Positions 1 to 10,962 of a stretch of 45,320 nucleotides of DNA are shown in pieces (positions within the stretch are counted from its first letter, which is position 1; the number at the start of each line of letters is the position of its first letter). A model generated the notes under the pieces. The model was not told where the DNA came from. It worked only from the letters and a program-made list of their open reading frames with translations, and made no database searches. Source of the stretch: Sphingopyxis sp. 2PD (GTDB lineage Bacteria > Pseudomonadota > Alphaproteobacteria > Sphingomonadales > Sphingomonadaceae); assembly GCF_005503695.1 (NCBI RefSeq), contig NZ_SCMU01000025.1, positions 1 to 45,320 on the forward strand. Reading direction: 5' to 3'. Both the position numbers and the translations under genes were made by a program.

Positions 1-127
1 GTGCCGGGGCGGGAATGACGATCACGCCTTCACCCGGCGAAGCGACGCCGTCGGCGCCGCAGGCGGCCAGAATTGAACAAGCCACGCCGCTGAGCATGAC
101 CAAACGAACGCGTGCGAAAGCCGCCAT
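1..127 (-). CDS. Partial lipoprotein precursor (N-terminus only)
   Basis: Only the first 42 codons are in the window; the gene continues beyond base 1. Read from the ATG at 127 leftwards it has a basic start, a hydrophobic stretch and a lipobox Leu-Ala-Ala-Cys with the lipidated Cys at residue 23. It is then Ala/Gly/Pro-rich. A GGAG ribosome-binding site lies about eight bases upstream of the ATG. The lipobox predicts Sec export, lipidation and anchoring in the inner or outer membrane. Function cannot be told from this fragment. The gene is transcribed away from tRNA-Leu, so the gap to the right contains divergent promoters. Confidence 0.7.
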   Translation of the reverse strand, partial: MAAFARVRLVMLSGVACSILAACGADGVASPGEGVIVIPAPA

Positions 128-447
128 GAAAATCTCCGTTCCCGGTGTGCGCCCCCGAAGATGGTCGAGCCGCGCCCCTGATGAAAAATCACCGGTGAAC
201 GATGCTTCGCCCCCGGTGACGCCGCCACTAGGGTGATTCGATGACGGTCTGACGCCAGAGCCGTGACAGATGCGTGACTCTTTTGAGTCCGGTCGATGAC
301 AAGCGCGGCGCAAAGCAGGTCGCGAGCGGCGCGGCGCCTTCGCACCTGCAAAAATAAATGCTGCGAAGCTCGCTTGCATCGCCCCAAAAGCTTTGCTAGG
401 CGCCCGCTCCTACCCGGAGCCGGACCCGTTCGGCCCCATCATGATGT
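128..447. other. Non-coding gap between divergent lipoprotein gene and tRNA-Leu
   Basis: No convincing gene. Open frames here have no ribosome-binding site and no family resemblance. It contains a short hairpin GACTC-tttt-GAGTC at 276-289 and must hold the promoters of the leftward lipoprotein gene and the rightward tRNA. Confidence 0.5.
374..402 (+). promoter_or_regulatory. Possible promoter of tRNA-Leu
   Basis: TTGCAT at 374-379 and TAGGCG at 397-402 are 17 bp apart and lie about 46 bp before the mature tRNA. The -35 matches well but the -10 is poor, so this is a weak assignment by position and spacing only. Confidence 0.25.
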
Positions 448-534
448 GCGGTCGTGGCGGAACTGGTAGACGCGCAACGTTGAGGTCGTTGTGGCCGAAA
501 GGCCGTGGAAGTTCGAGTCTTCTCGACCGCACCA
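448..534 (+). tRNA. tRNA-Leu (anticodon GAG)
   Basis: Class II tRNA of 87 nt with encoded CCA (532-534). The acceptor GCGGTCG (448-454) pairs perfectly with CGACCGC (524-530). The anticodon arm is CAACG-TTGAGGT-CGTTG, which puts GAG at positions 34-36, decoding CUC and CUU. A long variable arm (GTGGCCGAAAGGCCGT region) and a GTTCGAGTC T-arm follow. Intact on both sides, so any element to its right has not destroyed it. Confidence 0.97.
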
Positions 535-538
535 TACA

Positions 539-712
539 GTCCTGCAGGACTTCAAAAATCAGCAGTATTGTAGGACCGCCCCGCAAGGGCGCGCCTTTCT
601 GCGCGGTTTGCGCCTCGTTCGATCCAGACTGCAGTCAGAGACCCGCAAAACTCGCTGCCAGAAAGCCAAAAAGGAAGCCCGGTCTCTGCCGGGCATTTTG
701 GTGACTGCAGTC
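539..712. repeat. Three CTGCAG-centred palindromes between tRNA-Leu and the recombinase gene
   Basis: GTCCTGCAGGAC (539-550, 12-bp perfect palindrome) is followed by two identical copies of GACTGCAGTC (627-636 and 703-712, 10-bp perfect palindromes). The two copies flank the recombinase terminator. They could be recombinase binding or attachment sequences, or relics of earlier insertions. No copy was noticed at the other side of the module (3526-3776). Confidence 0.45.
665..694 (-). terminator. Terminator of the recombinase operon
   Basis: Read on the minus strand, the stem GCCCGG-cagaga-CCGGGC (694 down to 677) is followed by TTCCTTTTTGG, a good intrinsic terminator. It lies 30 bp beyond the recombinase stop codon. 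Confidence 0.7.
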
Positions 713-723
713 GATAGTTCGGT

Positions 724-2419
<1,696 letters not shown>

Positions 2420-2427
<8 letters not shown>

Positions 2428-2857
2428 GACGCGTTCTCATGCCGAAGAAGCGTGGGCCCGACCAATGGGCTCCGGTCACTTCGCGGGCGATATGGCTCAG
2501 CGACTTGTAGGTTCGCCCTTCCCATTCGAAGGCGTCATCGCGGACCAGTACCTCAATGGTGCGGCCGTTCCATTCACGGATGAGCCGGGTGCCGTCAGAG
2601 ATCCTGATCGGCGTGACGGGTGGCCGGCTGCTCTCGGCGGTTTCCGGCGCCACCTCGGTGAGCCGCGCAAGCTCACGGCGGATGATCGCAGGGACATCGC
2701 CGTAGCGGCGTTCCTGCAACATCTGCGCTGTCAGGCGACGGAAGAGCGGATCGGGGAGGCGTGGCGCCTCCCCTGCCCCGAGTTTGTTCCATTGGGCTTC
2801 GACCTCGGAGCGCTGCATCGCTGGCATCGCGGCGATAATGGCGTCGACCTTTGACAT
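2420..2857 (-). CDS. DUF2924 domain protein
   Basis: 145-aa protein recognised as DUF2924, a family nearly always encoded directly upstream of a large serine recombinase in Alphaproteobacteria. Recognisable parts are an N-terminal helical segment, a central ARLTEV-type helix and a C-terminal wHTH-like or SH3-like block around EWNGRTIEVLV, FEWEGRTYKSLSHIAREVTG and the ending GPRFFGM. This C-terminal block resembles DNA-binding RAMA/shufflon-type domains. Its start ATG shares one base with the upstream TGA (TGATG) and its end overlaps the recombinase start by eight bases, so all three genes are translationally coupled. Biochemical role unknown; a DNA-binding accessory factor of the recombinase is inference. 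Confidence 0.85.
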
Positions 2858-3120
2858 CAGGCCTGGCCCGCTGCCGCGGGAGCACTGCCGGTCCAGATCG
2901 TCGTCCCGCCTTCCCGCTTTTTGCGCTCGATCGCCCAGCCTTTCTTCCGGAGGCCCGTCAGGAACGCGCGGCAGCTATGCGGCTGCCAACCGGTCGCGGT
3001 GGCGAGTTCGTCGAGCGAGGCGCCGTTCTCGCGGGTCAGAAGCTGCTCGAAGGCTCCTGATTTCTTGATGTCGGCGCCGGCCTTGGCCGGCATCTTCTTC
3101 GCTGCAGTCTCTTTGGTCAT
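2857..3120 (-). CDS. DUF3489 domain protein
   Basis: 87-aa protein recognised as DUF3489. It has a Lys/Ala-rich N-terminus (about 1-20), then a winged-helix-like segment (about 22-75) containing LLTRENGASLDELATATGW and SCRAFLTGLRKKGW, followed by a basic KKREGGTTIW strand. That is the shape of a small helix-turn-helix protein. The ATG at 3120 has a GGAG site seven bases upstream. It is the first gene of the module with DUF2924 and the recombinase, so it may be the repressor or a directionality factor (inference). The function of the family is not established to my knowledge. Confidence 0.82.
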   Translation of the reverse strand: MTKETAAKKMPAKAGADIKKSGAFEQLLTRENGASLDELATATGWQPHSCRAFLTGLRKKGWAIERKKREGGTTIWTGSAPAAAGQA

Positions 3121-3315
3121 GTCGGATCTCCATTGCGGGGCCGATGATCCGGTCCCACCGATCCGAGGCCACCTGCGCGCTCAGCGCATTGGCCTGACCA
3201 GCCCTGCGCTGGCATGAGCAGCAATGCTTGCAGTGCACCGCAAGTCCAGTCGAATATGATCGGATTCCAGAAAGATGGTTATCGACTTGCGCGGTACGTC
3301 GAGCATGGTCGAAAC

Positions 3316-3525
3316 ATGGCCGACAATGACGACATAGAGGAATCAGCGAACATCCCTGCCCTGTTCGCCGAGATCACGGCGCTACTTGAAGACGCGCATG
3401 AGATCGCCGTGCGAGGGCAGAAGTCAAAGCTGGCACGAACGGATTATCTAAGCGCAGTTGGCGAGCTACGAGAGATGCTCGACCAGATCGTGTCTATATC
3501 GGAGTCCATCCGGACTGCGCTTTGA
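3316..3525 (+). CDS. Small hypothetical protein
   Basis: 69-aa acidic, mostly helical protein beginning with a polar ADNDDIEES stretch, then amphipathic helices (about 12-35 and 45-66). No domain recognised and no signal peptide. An upstream in-frame ATG at 3214 would add 34 residues but that extension looks like non-coding translation. No clear Shine-Dalgarno site precedes either start. It sits divergent to the DUF3489 gene and may belong to the same accessory module. Real coding status is moderately likely from its amino-acid composition only. Confidence 0.45.
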   Translation: MADNDDIEESANIPALFAEITALLEDAHEIAVRGQKSKLARTDYLSAVGELREMLDQIVSISESIRTAL

Positions 3526-3696
3526 GGTCGGCAGCTTAGCGCCCCGATCTAAGTCGTAGAGGGCTGCGACGCGGCCGCCCGAAACCTGGCAGTCGGGAGG
3601 CGGCCTCGGCATCCCGAACGAGCGTGAAAAGTTGCAGAGCGCAATCTAGGACTGTTTCGCCGCAACTTCGACGCGCAGAGACGACTGCCTGGCAAA
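3526..3696. other. Gap with no recognisable gene
   Basis: The space between the small hypothetical gene and the TpsB gene contains no convincing coding frame, and I found no repeat of the tRNA-Leu 3' end. If the recombinase module has a right end, it probably lies here. Confidence 0.4.
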
Positions 3697-3773
3697 TTCG
3701 GGTAGTGAGCCCACGGTGCGGCGGCTCAGGTATGCCAATGCCGTGAAGTGAGCCGGGTTTCGCACTACCCGAA
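3697..3773 (-). terminator. Long stem-loop behind the TpsB gene
   Basis: TTCGGGTAGTG (3697-3707) and CACTACCCGAA (3763-3773) are perfect 11-bp complements. In the transcript of the leftward TpsB gene, whose stop is at 3777, they would form a hairpin immediately after the stop, followed by a weak ATTTG tract. It could be a terminator or an mRNA-stabilising end. The central loop can itself pair (GTGAGCC/GGCTCA). Confidence 0.5.
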
Positions 3774-3776
3774 AGC

Positions 3777-5459
3777 CTAGAAGTTGGCACCAATCTGAAA
3801 TGTTACCTTGGGACTGCGGTTCTGGCTTTCAAACCGTATTTTGTTGATCGGCGCCGCCGCTTGCAGGTCCAGATTGAGCGAACCGACGCTGGCGCGCACG
3901 CCGCCCCCGGCGGACAATAGCGACCCGTCACCCAATCCCAGGCCGATTTCATTCACAATGCCTCCATCGGCAAACCCATAAAACTGTAGCCAGTCGAGTG
4001 CGCGGGACAGGTGGCGAAATTCTTTTCGCAATTCAACAAGGCCCGTGACGCCTTCATCGCCGAATTTTTCACTGAAGTCATAACCTCGCCCGAAATACGG
4101 ACCGCCGACCGCCAATTCATACGGCGACAGCAGAGGTTCGGAAGAGATTTGACCGTTTCCGGCCACCCGCGCGCCGAAACCGCCCCCGAAGTCCAGAATC
4201 GCGTTGACCCAGACATTAGCGGTGGTGAAGGTTCCATCGGCATTGGCGCGCGAGCTGTGCGGGTCGCCTGCTTCGCTCGCTCCGAGGATGCCCAGTCCGC
4301 GAGTTACGCCAAATCCGCCATAAATCCGGCCTGATCCGACTCTCTGATTGGCCGCAAAGTTGACCGTGGCCGCGGCAATCTCATCGTTCTGGAACATCGT
4401 GCCGGCCTGCGTCTGCTGGACATCGAGATAGGCCAATTCTCCGTTAAGCCAGAGATTAAAGTCGCGACTGCGACGTAAAGACTTACTGTAGAAAATCGCA
4501 GCATAGCGATTACGTCCTCGATAGTCGGACGGCCGCTGCGGGCCTCCCGAACGAGTCCGACCGGCCGAGCCGGCGATGCCCAGAACATGAGTGCCATCGC
4601 CCAAGGTCCTTGCGTATCGAACATTGACAAAGGCTAGCTCGCTGGGCTGGGCGGCGGTACTAATCATGGTCATCGACACACTGTCATCGTCGAGCAATAG
4701 CGAGGAATATCTCAGCTGCGTCTGAACCCGGGTCGGCCCCAGCGTATCGGGTCCGTAATTGTCAATCGAGACATAGCCTTGCGATCGGGTTTCTCGAACC
4801 GTCACGGTCAATACTCCCTTCCCAGTATCGCGCCCATAGTCGGTCTTGGTGACCGAGATCCCCGGCAAATCGGCCGCGAGCAACAACTGTTGTTCCAGAA
4901 TTGCTGCTTGGGTTGCTGGGCCGACCAGCGCCTCAAGAATTTGGCGGAGCCGCCGGTTGCTTGACCCGATTATCCGTACTTCGTCGATCGCACCGAGGTC
5001 TAATCGCACGGTGACGACCCCGACTTTCACCGACTGCCGCGGAACTTCGACACTGGCAAAAATATAGCCCTCGGCGCGTGCGGCTCCGGCAACCGACGAC
5101 GCAAGCGCGGTCAAGCGCTCACCGGTTGCAGCCTCCCCGAGGAACCGTTCGTAACTCTCGGCCAGGAGGATAGGGGAAAGCAATGCGAACGATTGCACGT
5201 CGACCGCACCTATAATTACCGCATTGCCGCTTGACGGATCGGGAGTCGCTGGAATGCGATCAATATCGGCAATGATAACTGGGGCGATCTGGTTCTGGGA
5301 ACCGGCGTTCGCCTGCTGCGGTTCCGCCAATTCGGTCGCGTCATGACGTCGTTGTTCCGCGACCGTCGCAAATGGATCACCAGAGGACTGGGCCGATGCC
5401 GGATACGTCGTGCAGATCAACGCAACGAAAACAGAAAGATGATATTTGCGACGTACCAT
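3777..5459 (-). CDS. TpsB/FhaC-like outer-membrane transporter (ShlB/HecB family)
   Basis: Outer-membrane protein of two-partner secretion (type Vb), 560 aa from the chosen ATG at 5459, which has GAGG five bases upstream and opens a clean signal peptide ending Pro-Ala-Ser-Ala. An upstream ATG at 5537 would add 26 unlikely residues. After a linker come POTRA-like segments (about 75-220; VEVPRQSVKVGVVTVRL is a typical POTRA strand) and then a 16-strand barrel. The barrel shows the Omp85-superfamily motif Gly-Arg-Gly-Tyr-Asp near residue 457, corresponding to the VRGY lid-loop motif, and the FYGFADGG strand. The final residue is Phe, the signal for the BAM complex. Partners usually carry a TPS domain with NPNG motifs; none is encoded nearby. 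Divergent from the FecR-CHASE2-EAL pair. Confidence 0.88.
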   Translation of the reverse strand: MVRRKYHLSVFVALICTTYPASAQSSGDPFATVAEQRRHDATELAEPQQANAGSQNQIAPVIIADIDRIPATPDPSSGNAVIIGAVDVQSFALLSPILLAESYERFLGEAATGERLTALASSVAGAARAEGYIFASVEVPRQSVKVGVVTVRLDLGAIDEVRIIGSSNRRLRQILEALVGPATQAAILEQQLLLAADLPGISVTKTDYGRDTGKGVLTVTVRETRSQGYVSIDNYGPDTLGPTRVQTQLRYSSLLLDDDSVSMTMISTAAQPSELAFVNVRYARTLGDGTHVLGIAGSAGRTRSGGPQRPSDYRGRNRYAAIFYSKSLRRSRDFNLWLNGELAYLDVQQTQAGTMFQNDEIAAATVNFAANQRVGSGRIYGGFGVTRGLGILGASEAGDPHSSRANADGTFTTANVWVNAILDFGGGFGARVAGNGQISSEPLLSPYELAVGGPYFGRGYDFSEKFGDEGVTGLVELRKEFRHLSRALDWLQFYGFADGGIVNEIGLGLGDGSLLSAGGGVRASVGSLNLDLQAAAPINKIRFESQNRSPKVTFQIGANF

Positions 5460-5632
5460 GGGCCTCAGGCTTTTAACGAGGCTCTTCTGGTAAACAGGTC
5501 GAGTTAGCAAAGCGTTAGCTGTCTCGAAATTAAGCAATTACTAACTGAAATTTTCAATCGGTTCACAGTGTCTCGCCCCTAACGTGCTGCAATGAGCCTG
5601 CAGCATGCGCTGCAATTCGGGGATGATATTCA
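5460..5632. promoter_or_regulatory. Divergent control region of the TpsB and FecR genes
   Basis: This 173-bp AT-richer gap separates the two divergent genes. It holds an inverted repeat TGCTGCA-n7-TGCAGCA (5585-5605) and a direct repeat GCTGCAAT (5586-5593 and 5609-5616), right before the GGGGA ribosome-binding site of the FecR gene. The arrangement suits a regulator or a leader RNA controlling both sides. The binding protein is unknown. Confidence 0.45.
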
Positions 5633-7168
<1,536 letters not shown>

Positions 7169-7202
7169 CCCCGATCGACTGTTCATTAACCTGAATGACA
7201 GT

Positions 7203-7235
7203 CCTCCAGACTAGACACTTTGCAGTGTCTGGAGG
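7203..7235 (+). promoter_or_regulatory. Hairpin sequestering the ribosome-binding site of the CHASE2-EAL gene
   Basis: CCTCCAGAC (7203-7211) is a perfect complement of GTCTGGAGG (7227-7235), with a 15-nt loop. The right arm contains the GGAGG Shine-Dalgarno sequence (7231-7235) of the next gene. A second pairing inside the same stretch (AGACAC with GTGTCT) could compete. There is no U-tract, so a translation switch is more likely than a terminator. Confidence 0.5.
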
Positions 7236-7240
7236 GATGT

Positions 7241-9559
7241 TTGCGGAACCTGCCTATCAATAGCCGGCGTACGGGCAAGCTGTCGAGCCTGACCGCTTGG
7301 GGCATTGCGTTTGTTGTAGCGTCGATCTTCACGCTCACGAGCCTGATTGACCCGTTCACTCGCGAAAGTCAGCTCGCCCGGGCGGGCTTGCTCGAGAAAC
7401 CGGCGACCGGCGATCTCGTTATCATCGAAATCGATGCAAAATCGCTCGAAGCACTCGATCGCTGGCCTTGGCCGAGGCATTTCCATGCCGATCTGATCAC
7501 GATTTTGTCACGTGCCGGGGTCGAACAGATTGCGTTTGATGTCGACTTTTCTGTGGCGTCTGATGCAGCGGAAGACCGTTTGCTCAGTGCCGCGCTGGCA
7601 GGCAGCGGCGTACCGGTCATCTTGCCAACTTTTCGTCAGTTACGAACATCGGCCGGGACGGACTATGCGGAAAATCTGCCCTTGCTGGATTTTCGCGAAA
7701 ATGCACTGCTGGCCTCGGTCAATGTGCATCCTGACGAGCATGGGCAGCTCAACGACTACAGTTTTGGCACAATTACTGGCAGCACTGTCCGACCGTCGCT
7801 CGGCAGCATGATTGCGGGAAGTGCGGGTGCAATCAACCAGCGGTTTCGGATCGATCAGTCAATAGCGCCTGCAACCATTCCGCGGTTCAGCTTTGTCGAC
7901 GTGCTACAAGGGAAGGTTGCTCCGTCACTGCTCAGAGGCAAGAAGATATTGGTGGGGGCGACGGCGATCGAAATAGGTGATCGCTACGCCACCGGCCGCC
8001 ATGGGATTGTCCCAGGCGTCGTCGTTCAGGCTCTAGCCGCAGAAACCTTACTCCAGTCGGGAAACCTGCCAAACATTGGGGCGTGGCCGTGCCTGCTCGT
8101 CGTCGTGGCGATCATATTAGTCATGGTTTGGCGCGCGAGGCCATCATGGCAGTGTGCGATGGTGGGTGGCGCCAGCATGGTCACGCTCTACGCTGCGCTC
8201 CTGCTCGCCGAGCATCTGTCGCTGCTGACCTGGGACAATGAGAGCGCGCTCGCCTTTCTTGTCCTGTATTTCGCGATCGACAAGCTTTTTCAGGCCGCCG
8301 CGGACCTGCATACGAGCCGGTTCTATAACCTCTTGAGCAACCTGCCGAATGAAGCGATGCTCGTCCGACAAATGTCCGAAAGCCCTGGCTGCACCATAGC
8401 GATTGCGAAAATAGCCGATTTCGGGGACTTCGTGGCCGTCACCGACGGCCATACGCGGACTGCTCTGTTCGATCGGATCGCCGCGCGCCTGAAATTTCTC
8501 GCAGTCAATGAGCATATCTATCACTTGGATTCCGACACGCTCGGCTGGATAATCCGTGATGGTCACAGCGACGATCTTGATGGCCACTTCCGCACTGCTG
8601 CTGCTCTGCTTCGCCCGTCATTCGACGCAGACGGCAAGTCCATTCAGGTGTCGGCGGCCTTTGGCGTGAGCGACAATTCCCTCGACGACGCCAAGATCGC
8701 AGCTCGCCTGGCCGAAAGCGCCGGCTCGCCCTGGCAGGCATATAGTATCGAAGCTGCCAAAACGGTGAAGCTGCGGCAACATCTCCTCGTTGATATGGAA
8801 CAGGCGATTGCAGATGGTGACATCTTCACAATGTACCAGGCCAAGATGAGCCTGAAGACGAAACAAATAGTCGGCGCCGAAGCTTTGGTTCGCTGGACCC
8901 ACCCCGTGCACGGTTCGGTCGGGCCGGCAATTTTTGTACCAATATTGGAAAAGGCTGACCGGATCGATACGCTGACCCTCCATGTCTTACAAACTGCGGT
9001 CGACGATTTCTCGCGATGGGCCCGACAAGGCATAACGATCGGCGTTGCCGTCAACTTGTCTGCTAAACTGTTGAATAACCCGCCTTTCATAGAAAGCGCA
9101 ATCGCGGTTATCGAGTCGGCCGAAATACCGAATGACAAAATTACGTTTGAGGTCACTGAAACGGCGGCTCTCAACGACATTGAATTGTCGATAAACGCGC
9201 TCAACAAAATTCGCACGGCTGGCATCAAGATCTCGATCGATGACTATGGTACCGGCCAATCGACGCTGAGTTATCTGCAACGCTTGCCCGTCGACGAAAT
9301 TAAGCTCGATCAAAGCTTTATTCGGACAATGGCCATCGATGACGTCAATCGGCTCATGGTCAGCTCGACAATCGAGCTCGCCCACGCGCTTAACATGACA
9401 ATTGTGGCAGAAGGCATCGAGGACGACCGCACCTTTGAGCTTCTGGCTGCTTTCAATTGTGATGTCGGACAGGGTTGGCAGATTTCTAAGCCGATGGTTG
9501 CCGATGTATTCGAGGCAAATTGGTTGTACCTTGATGCCGAAGCCAGACAACGAGCATGA
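7241..9559 (+). CDS. CHASE2 - degenerate GGDEF - EAL cyclic-di-GMP phosphodiesterase
   Basis: Membrane sensor predicted to hydrolyse cyclic-di-GMP, 772 aa from a TTG at 7241 with GGAGG (7231-7235) upstream. A farther TTG at 7220 is in frame but lacks such a site. After one N-terminal helix comes a periplasmic CHASE2 domain (about 35-280; IIEIDAKSLEALDRWPWPR is the family signature). Three transmembrane helices follow (about 285-360), then a GGDEF-like domain lacking the GGDEF motif (about 370-510). The EAL domain (about 520-760) has Glu547-Ala-Leu, the Asn of NLSAKLL, FEVTE, IDDYGTG, IKLDQSF, AEGIED and GQGW, so all metal and catalytic positions appear intact. Only 72 bp separate it from the FecR-domain gene, suggesting one operon that couples an envelope signal to c-di-GMP breakdown. 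Confidence 0.9.
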   Translation: MRNLPINSRRTGKLSSLTAWGIAFVVASIFTLTSLIDPFTRESQLARAGLLEKPATGDLVIIEIDAKSLEALDRWPWPRHFHADLITILSRAGVEQIAFDVDFSVASDAAEDRLLSAALAGSGVPVILPTFRQLRTSAGTDYAENLPLLDFRENALLASVNVHPDEHGQLNDYSFGTITGSTVRPSLGSMIAGSAGAINQRFRIDQSIAPATIPRFSFVDVLQGKVAPSLLRGKKILVGATAIEIGDRYATGRHGIVPGVVVQALAAETLLQSGNLPNIGAWPCLLVVVAIILVMVWRARPSWQCAMVGGASMVTLYAALLLAEHLSLLTWDNESALAFLVLYFAIDKLFQAAADLHTSRFYNLLSNLPNEAMLVRQMSESPGCTIAIAKIADFGDFVAVTDGHTRTALFDRIAARLKFLAVNEHIYHLDSDTLGWIIRDGHSDDLDGHFRTAAALLRPSFDADGKSIQVSAAFGVSDNSLDDAKIAARLAESAGSPWQAYSIEAAKTVKLRQHLLVDMEQAIADGDIFTMYQAKMSLKTKQIVGAEALVRWTHPVHGSVGPAIFVPILEKADRIDTLTLHVLQTAVDDFSRWARQGITIGVAVNLSAKLLNNPPFIESAIAVIESAEIPNDKITFEVTETAALNDIELSINALNKIRTAGIKISIDDYGTGQSTLSYLQRLPVDEIKLDQSFIRTMAIDDVNRLMVSSTIELAHALNMTIVAEGIEDDRTFELLAAFNCDVGQGWQISKPMVADVFEANWLYLDAEARQRA

Positions 9560-9741
9560 TATCGATCACACAAGGCCGCGTCTGGTTAATCTGGTATCAT
9601 GGTCAACGTCAGCTATTTCGGTTTGGTGCCCGCAAGCTGTCAGTCTGAAACCGGCCAGGTCCGGCTTACTGAACAGTCATCTCGATCGTCATTTGCGGTC
9701 GAGCCAGTCGCGCCGCTTGGCGTGCCGTAGATGGTCGGAGA

Positions 9742-10884
9742 CTATGTCGGAAATCCGGGCGAGGATGCTGATGGACTTCGGCCATGGTAGTGCGCGCGGG
9801 GACGGATGATCGCGCCCGTCGACGCCTGCTCCAGAGCATGCGCAACCCAGCCCACCGTTCGGGCGATGGCGAATAGGCCTAAACCCGATCGCGGCGGCAA
9901 GGCATGTCTACGCGCAATCGCGAGGAGTGCAAAATCGATGTTGGGCTGTAGCCCCAGCATGTCCATGACGGCATCCTGCAGCATCGCAAGCTCTTCGTCC
10001 GGCTGGATATGCGCGAGCAGGGCGCGTCCACGCGGGTCGCCATAGGGATAGAGCGGGTGGCCAAATCCCGGCAGCCCATGCCCGGTCGCGAGCCAGCGCT
10101 CGATTGCCGCATCGGCGCTCGTGTTGATCGCCTCGGTGAGGAGAGATTCCAGTGCTGCGCCAGCGCCGCCATGTTTCGGCCCCGACAGGGTCGCTAGACC
10201 CGCAAGGATGCAGGCGGGCACGCCGGCGCCGGTGGACGCAGCCACGCGCACCGCAAACGTCGACGGGTTGAGTTCATGGTCGGCGAGAAGGACCAGCGCC
10301 TGTCGAACCAGTTCCTCGCCCTCAGCGTCGAGGGCCCACGCTGCGGAAAGCCGCTGATGGATCGGTCCCGCCCCGACGGCGCCGAAAGCCGAGGCCATCG
10401 CTGCAACACACATCGCGCCTTCGTTCACCAATTTCGCGGCGGGCCTGCCTATGAGCGACCGCGCTCTTCCCGCCAACGCGGCGAGCGCCTGAAACGGATC
10501 GCCGGCAACGGCGACTTCTGGAAAGACAATGGCCTCCGGTTGTTCCCACAGGAGTGCCGCAACCTCCTCGAGCCCCATATGCGCGGCGAGGGCCGTGGCG
10601 GCCTCGCCGCGATAGATCAATTCGCCGTGACTGACCGTCGCAATCGCCGTGGGGATCACGGGTTCACCCCATGCCAATGTGCTCGCTGCGACGGATGCCT
10701 GGCGGCGCCCGCGGGCGCGCCGGTCGGAAAGCGCAAGAATATCGTCGCCCCGATAAAGACTGCGCCGCGGGTCAGCGGGATCGCCTCGTCGTTCGATCTG
10801 CCCGCGGCTGACATAGGCATAGAGCGTCTGGGGCCGGACGTTGAGCTTCGCCAGTGCCTCTTCACGGGTCATCCATTCGCGCAT
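9742..10884 (-). CDS. Citrate synthase homologue with N-terminal DNA-binding domain
   Basis: 380 aa. Residues about 5-50 form a MerR/excisionase-like helix-turn-helix (MTREEALAKLNVRPQTLYAYVSRG, then wing RRSLYRGDDI). The rest is the citrate synthase fold. The catalytic positions are visible: His in ADHELNPSTF, His in GFGHPLY and Asp in NIDFALLAI, so activity is possible. Citrate synthase condenses acetyl-CoA with oxaloacetate; substrate preference here is unknown. It is divergent from a second citrate synthase homologue 78 bp away, with paired repeats between. The DNA-binding domain suggests it regulates that gene, perhaps in response to an acyl-CoA or oxo-acid (inference). The ATG at 10884 has no clear Shine-Dalgarno; an ATG at 10872 is an alternative start. 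Confidence 0.88.
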   Translation of the reverse strand: MREWMTREEALAKLNVRPQTLYAYVSRGQIERRGDPADPRRSLYRGDDILALSDRRARGRRQASVAASTLAWGEPVIPTAIATVSHGELIYRGEAATALAAHMGLEEVAALLWEQPEAIVFPEVAVAGDPFQALAALAGRARSLIGRPAAKLVNEGAMCVAAMASAFGAVGAGPIHQRLSAAWALDAEGEELVRQALVLLADHELNPSTFAVRVAASTGAGVPACILAGLATLSGPKHGGAGAALESLLTEAINTSADAAIERWLATGHGLPGFGHPLYPYGDPRGRALLAHIQPDEELAMLQDAVMDMLGLQPNIDFALLAIARRHALPPRSGLGLFAIARTVGWVAHALEQASTGAIIRPRAHYHGRSPSASSPGFPT

Positions 10885-10962
10885 GATTGATTCACTTGAT
10901 CAAGATTGATTCTCAGTCTTGTAGGGATCATCTCGCTCTTCGCCAGTCAAGGAGCGAATGAA
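10885..10962. promoter_or_regulatory. Divergent operator-like region between the two citrate synthase genes
   Basis: The perfect palindrome CTTGATCAAG (10895-10904) is flanked by direct repeats GATTGATTC (10885-10893 and 10904-10912). The left repeat touches the start codon of the DNA-binding paralogue. The AAGGAG site of the rightward gene is at 10949-10954. The layout suits autoregulation by the adjacent helix-turn-helix citrate synthase, which is inferred only. Confidence 0.5.

Noticed and set aside
3536..3793. 85-codon frame upstream of the TpsB stop
   Set aside because: No ribosome-binding site, overlaps the TpsB 3' end and the stem-loop, composition not protein-like.
9560..9741. Possible small gene between the CHASE2-EAL and citrate synthase genes
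   Set aside because: No frame with a start signal or plausible composition; nothing supported in this gap.
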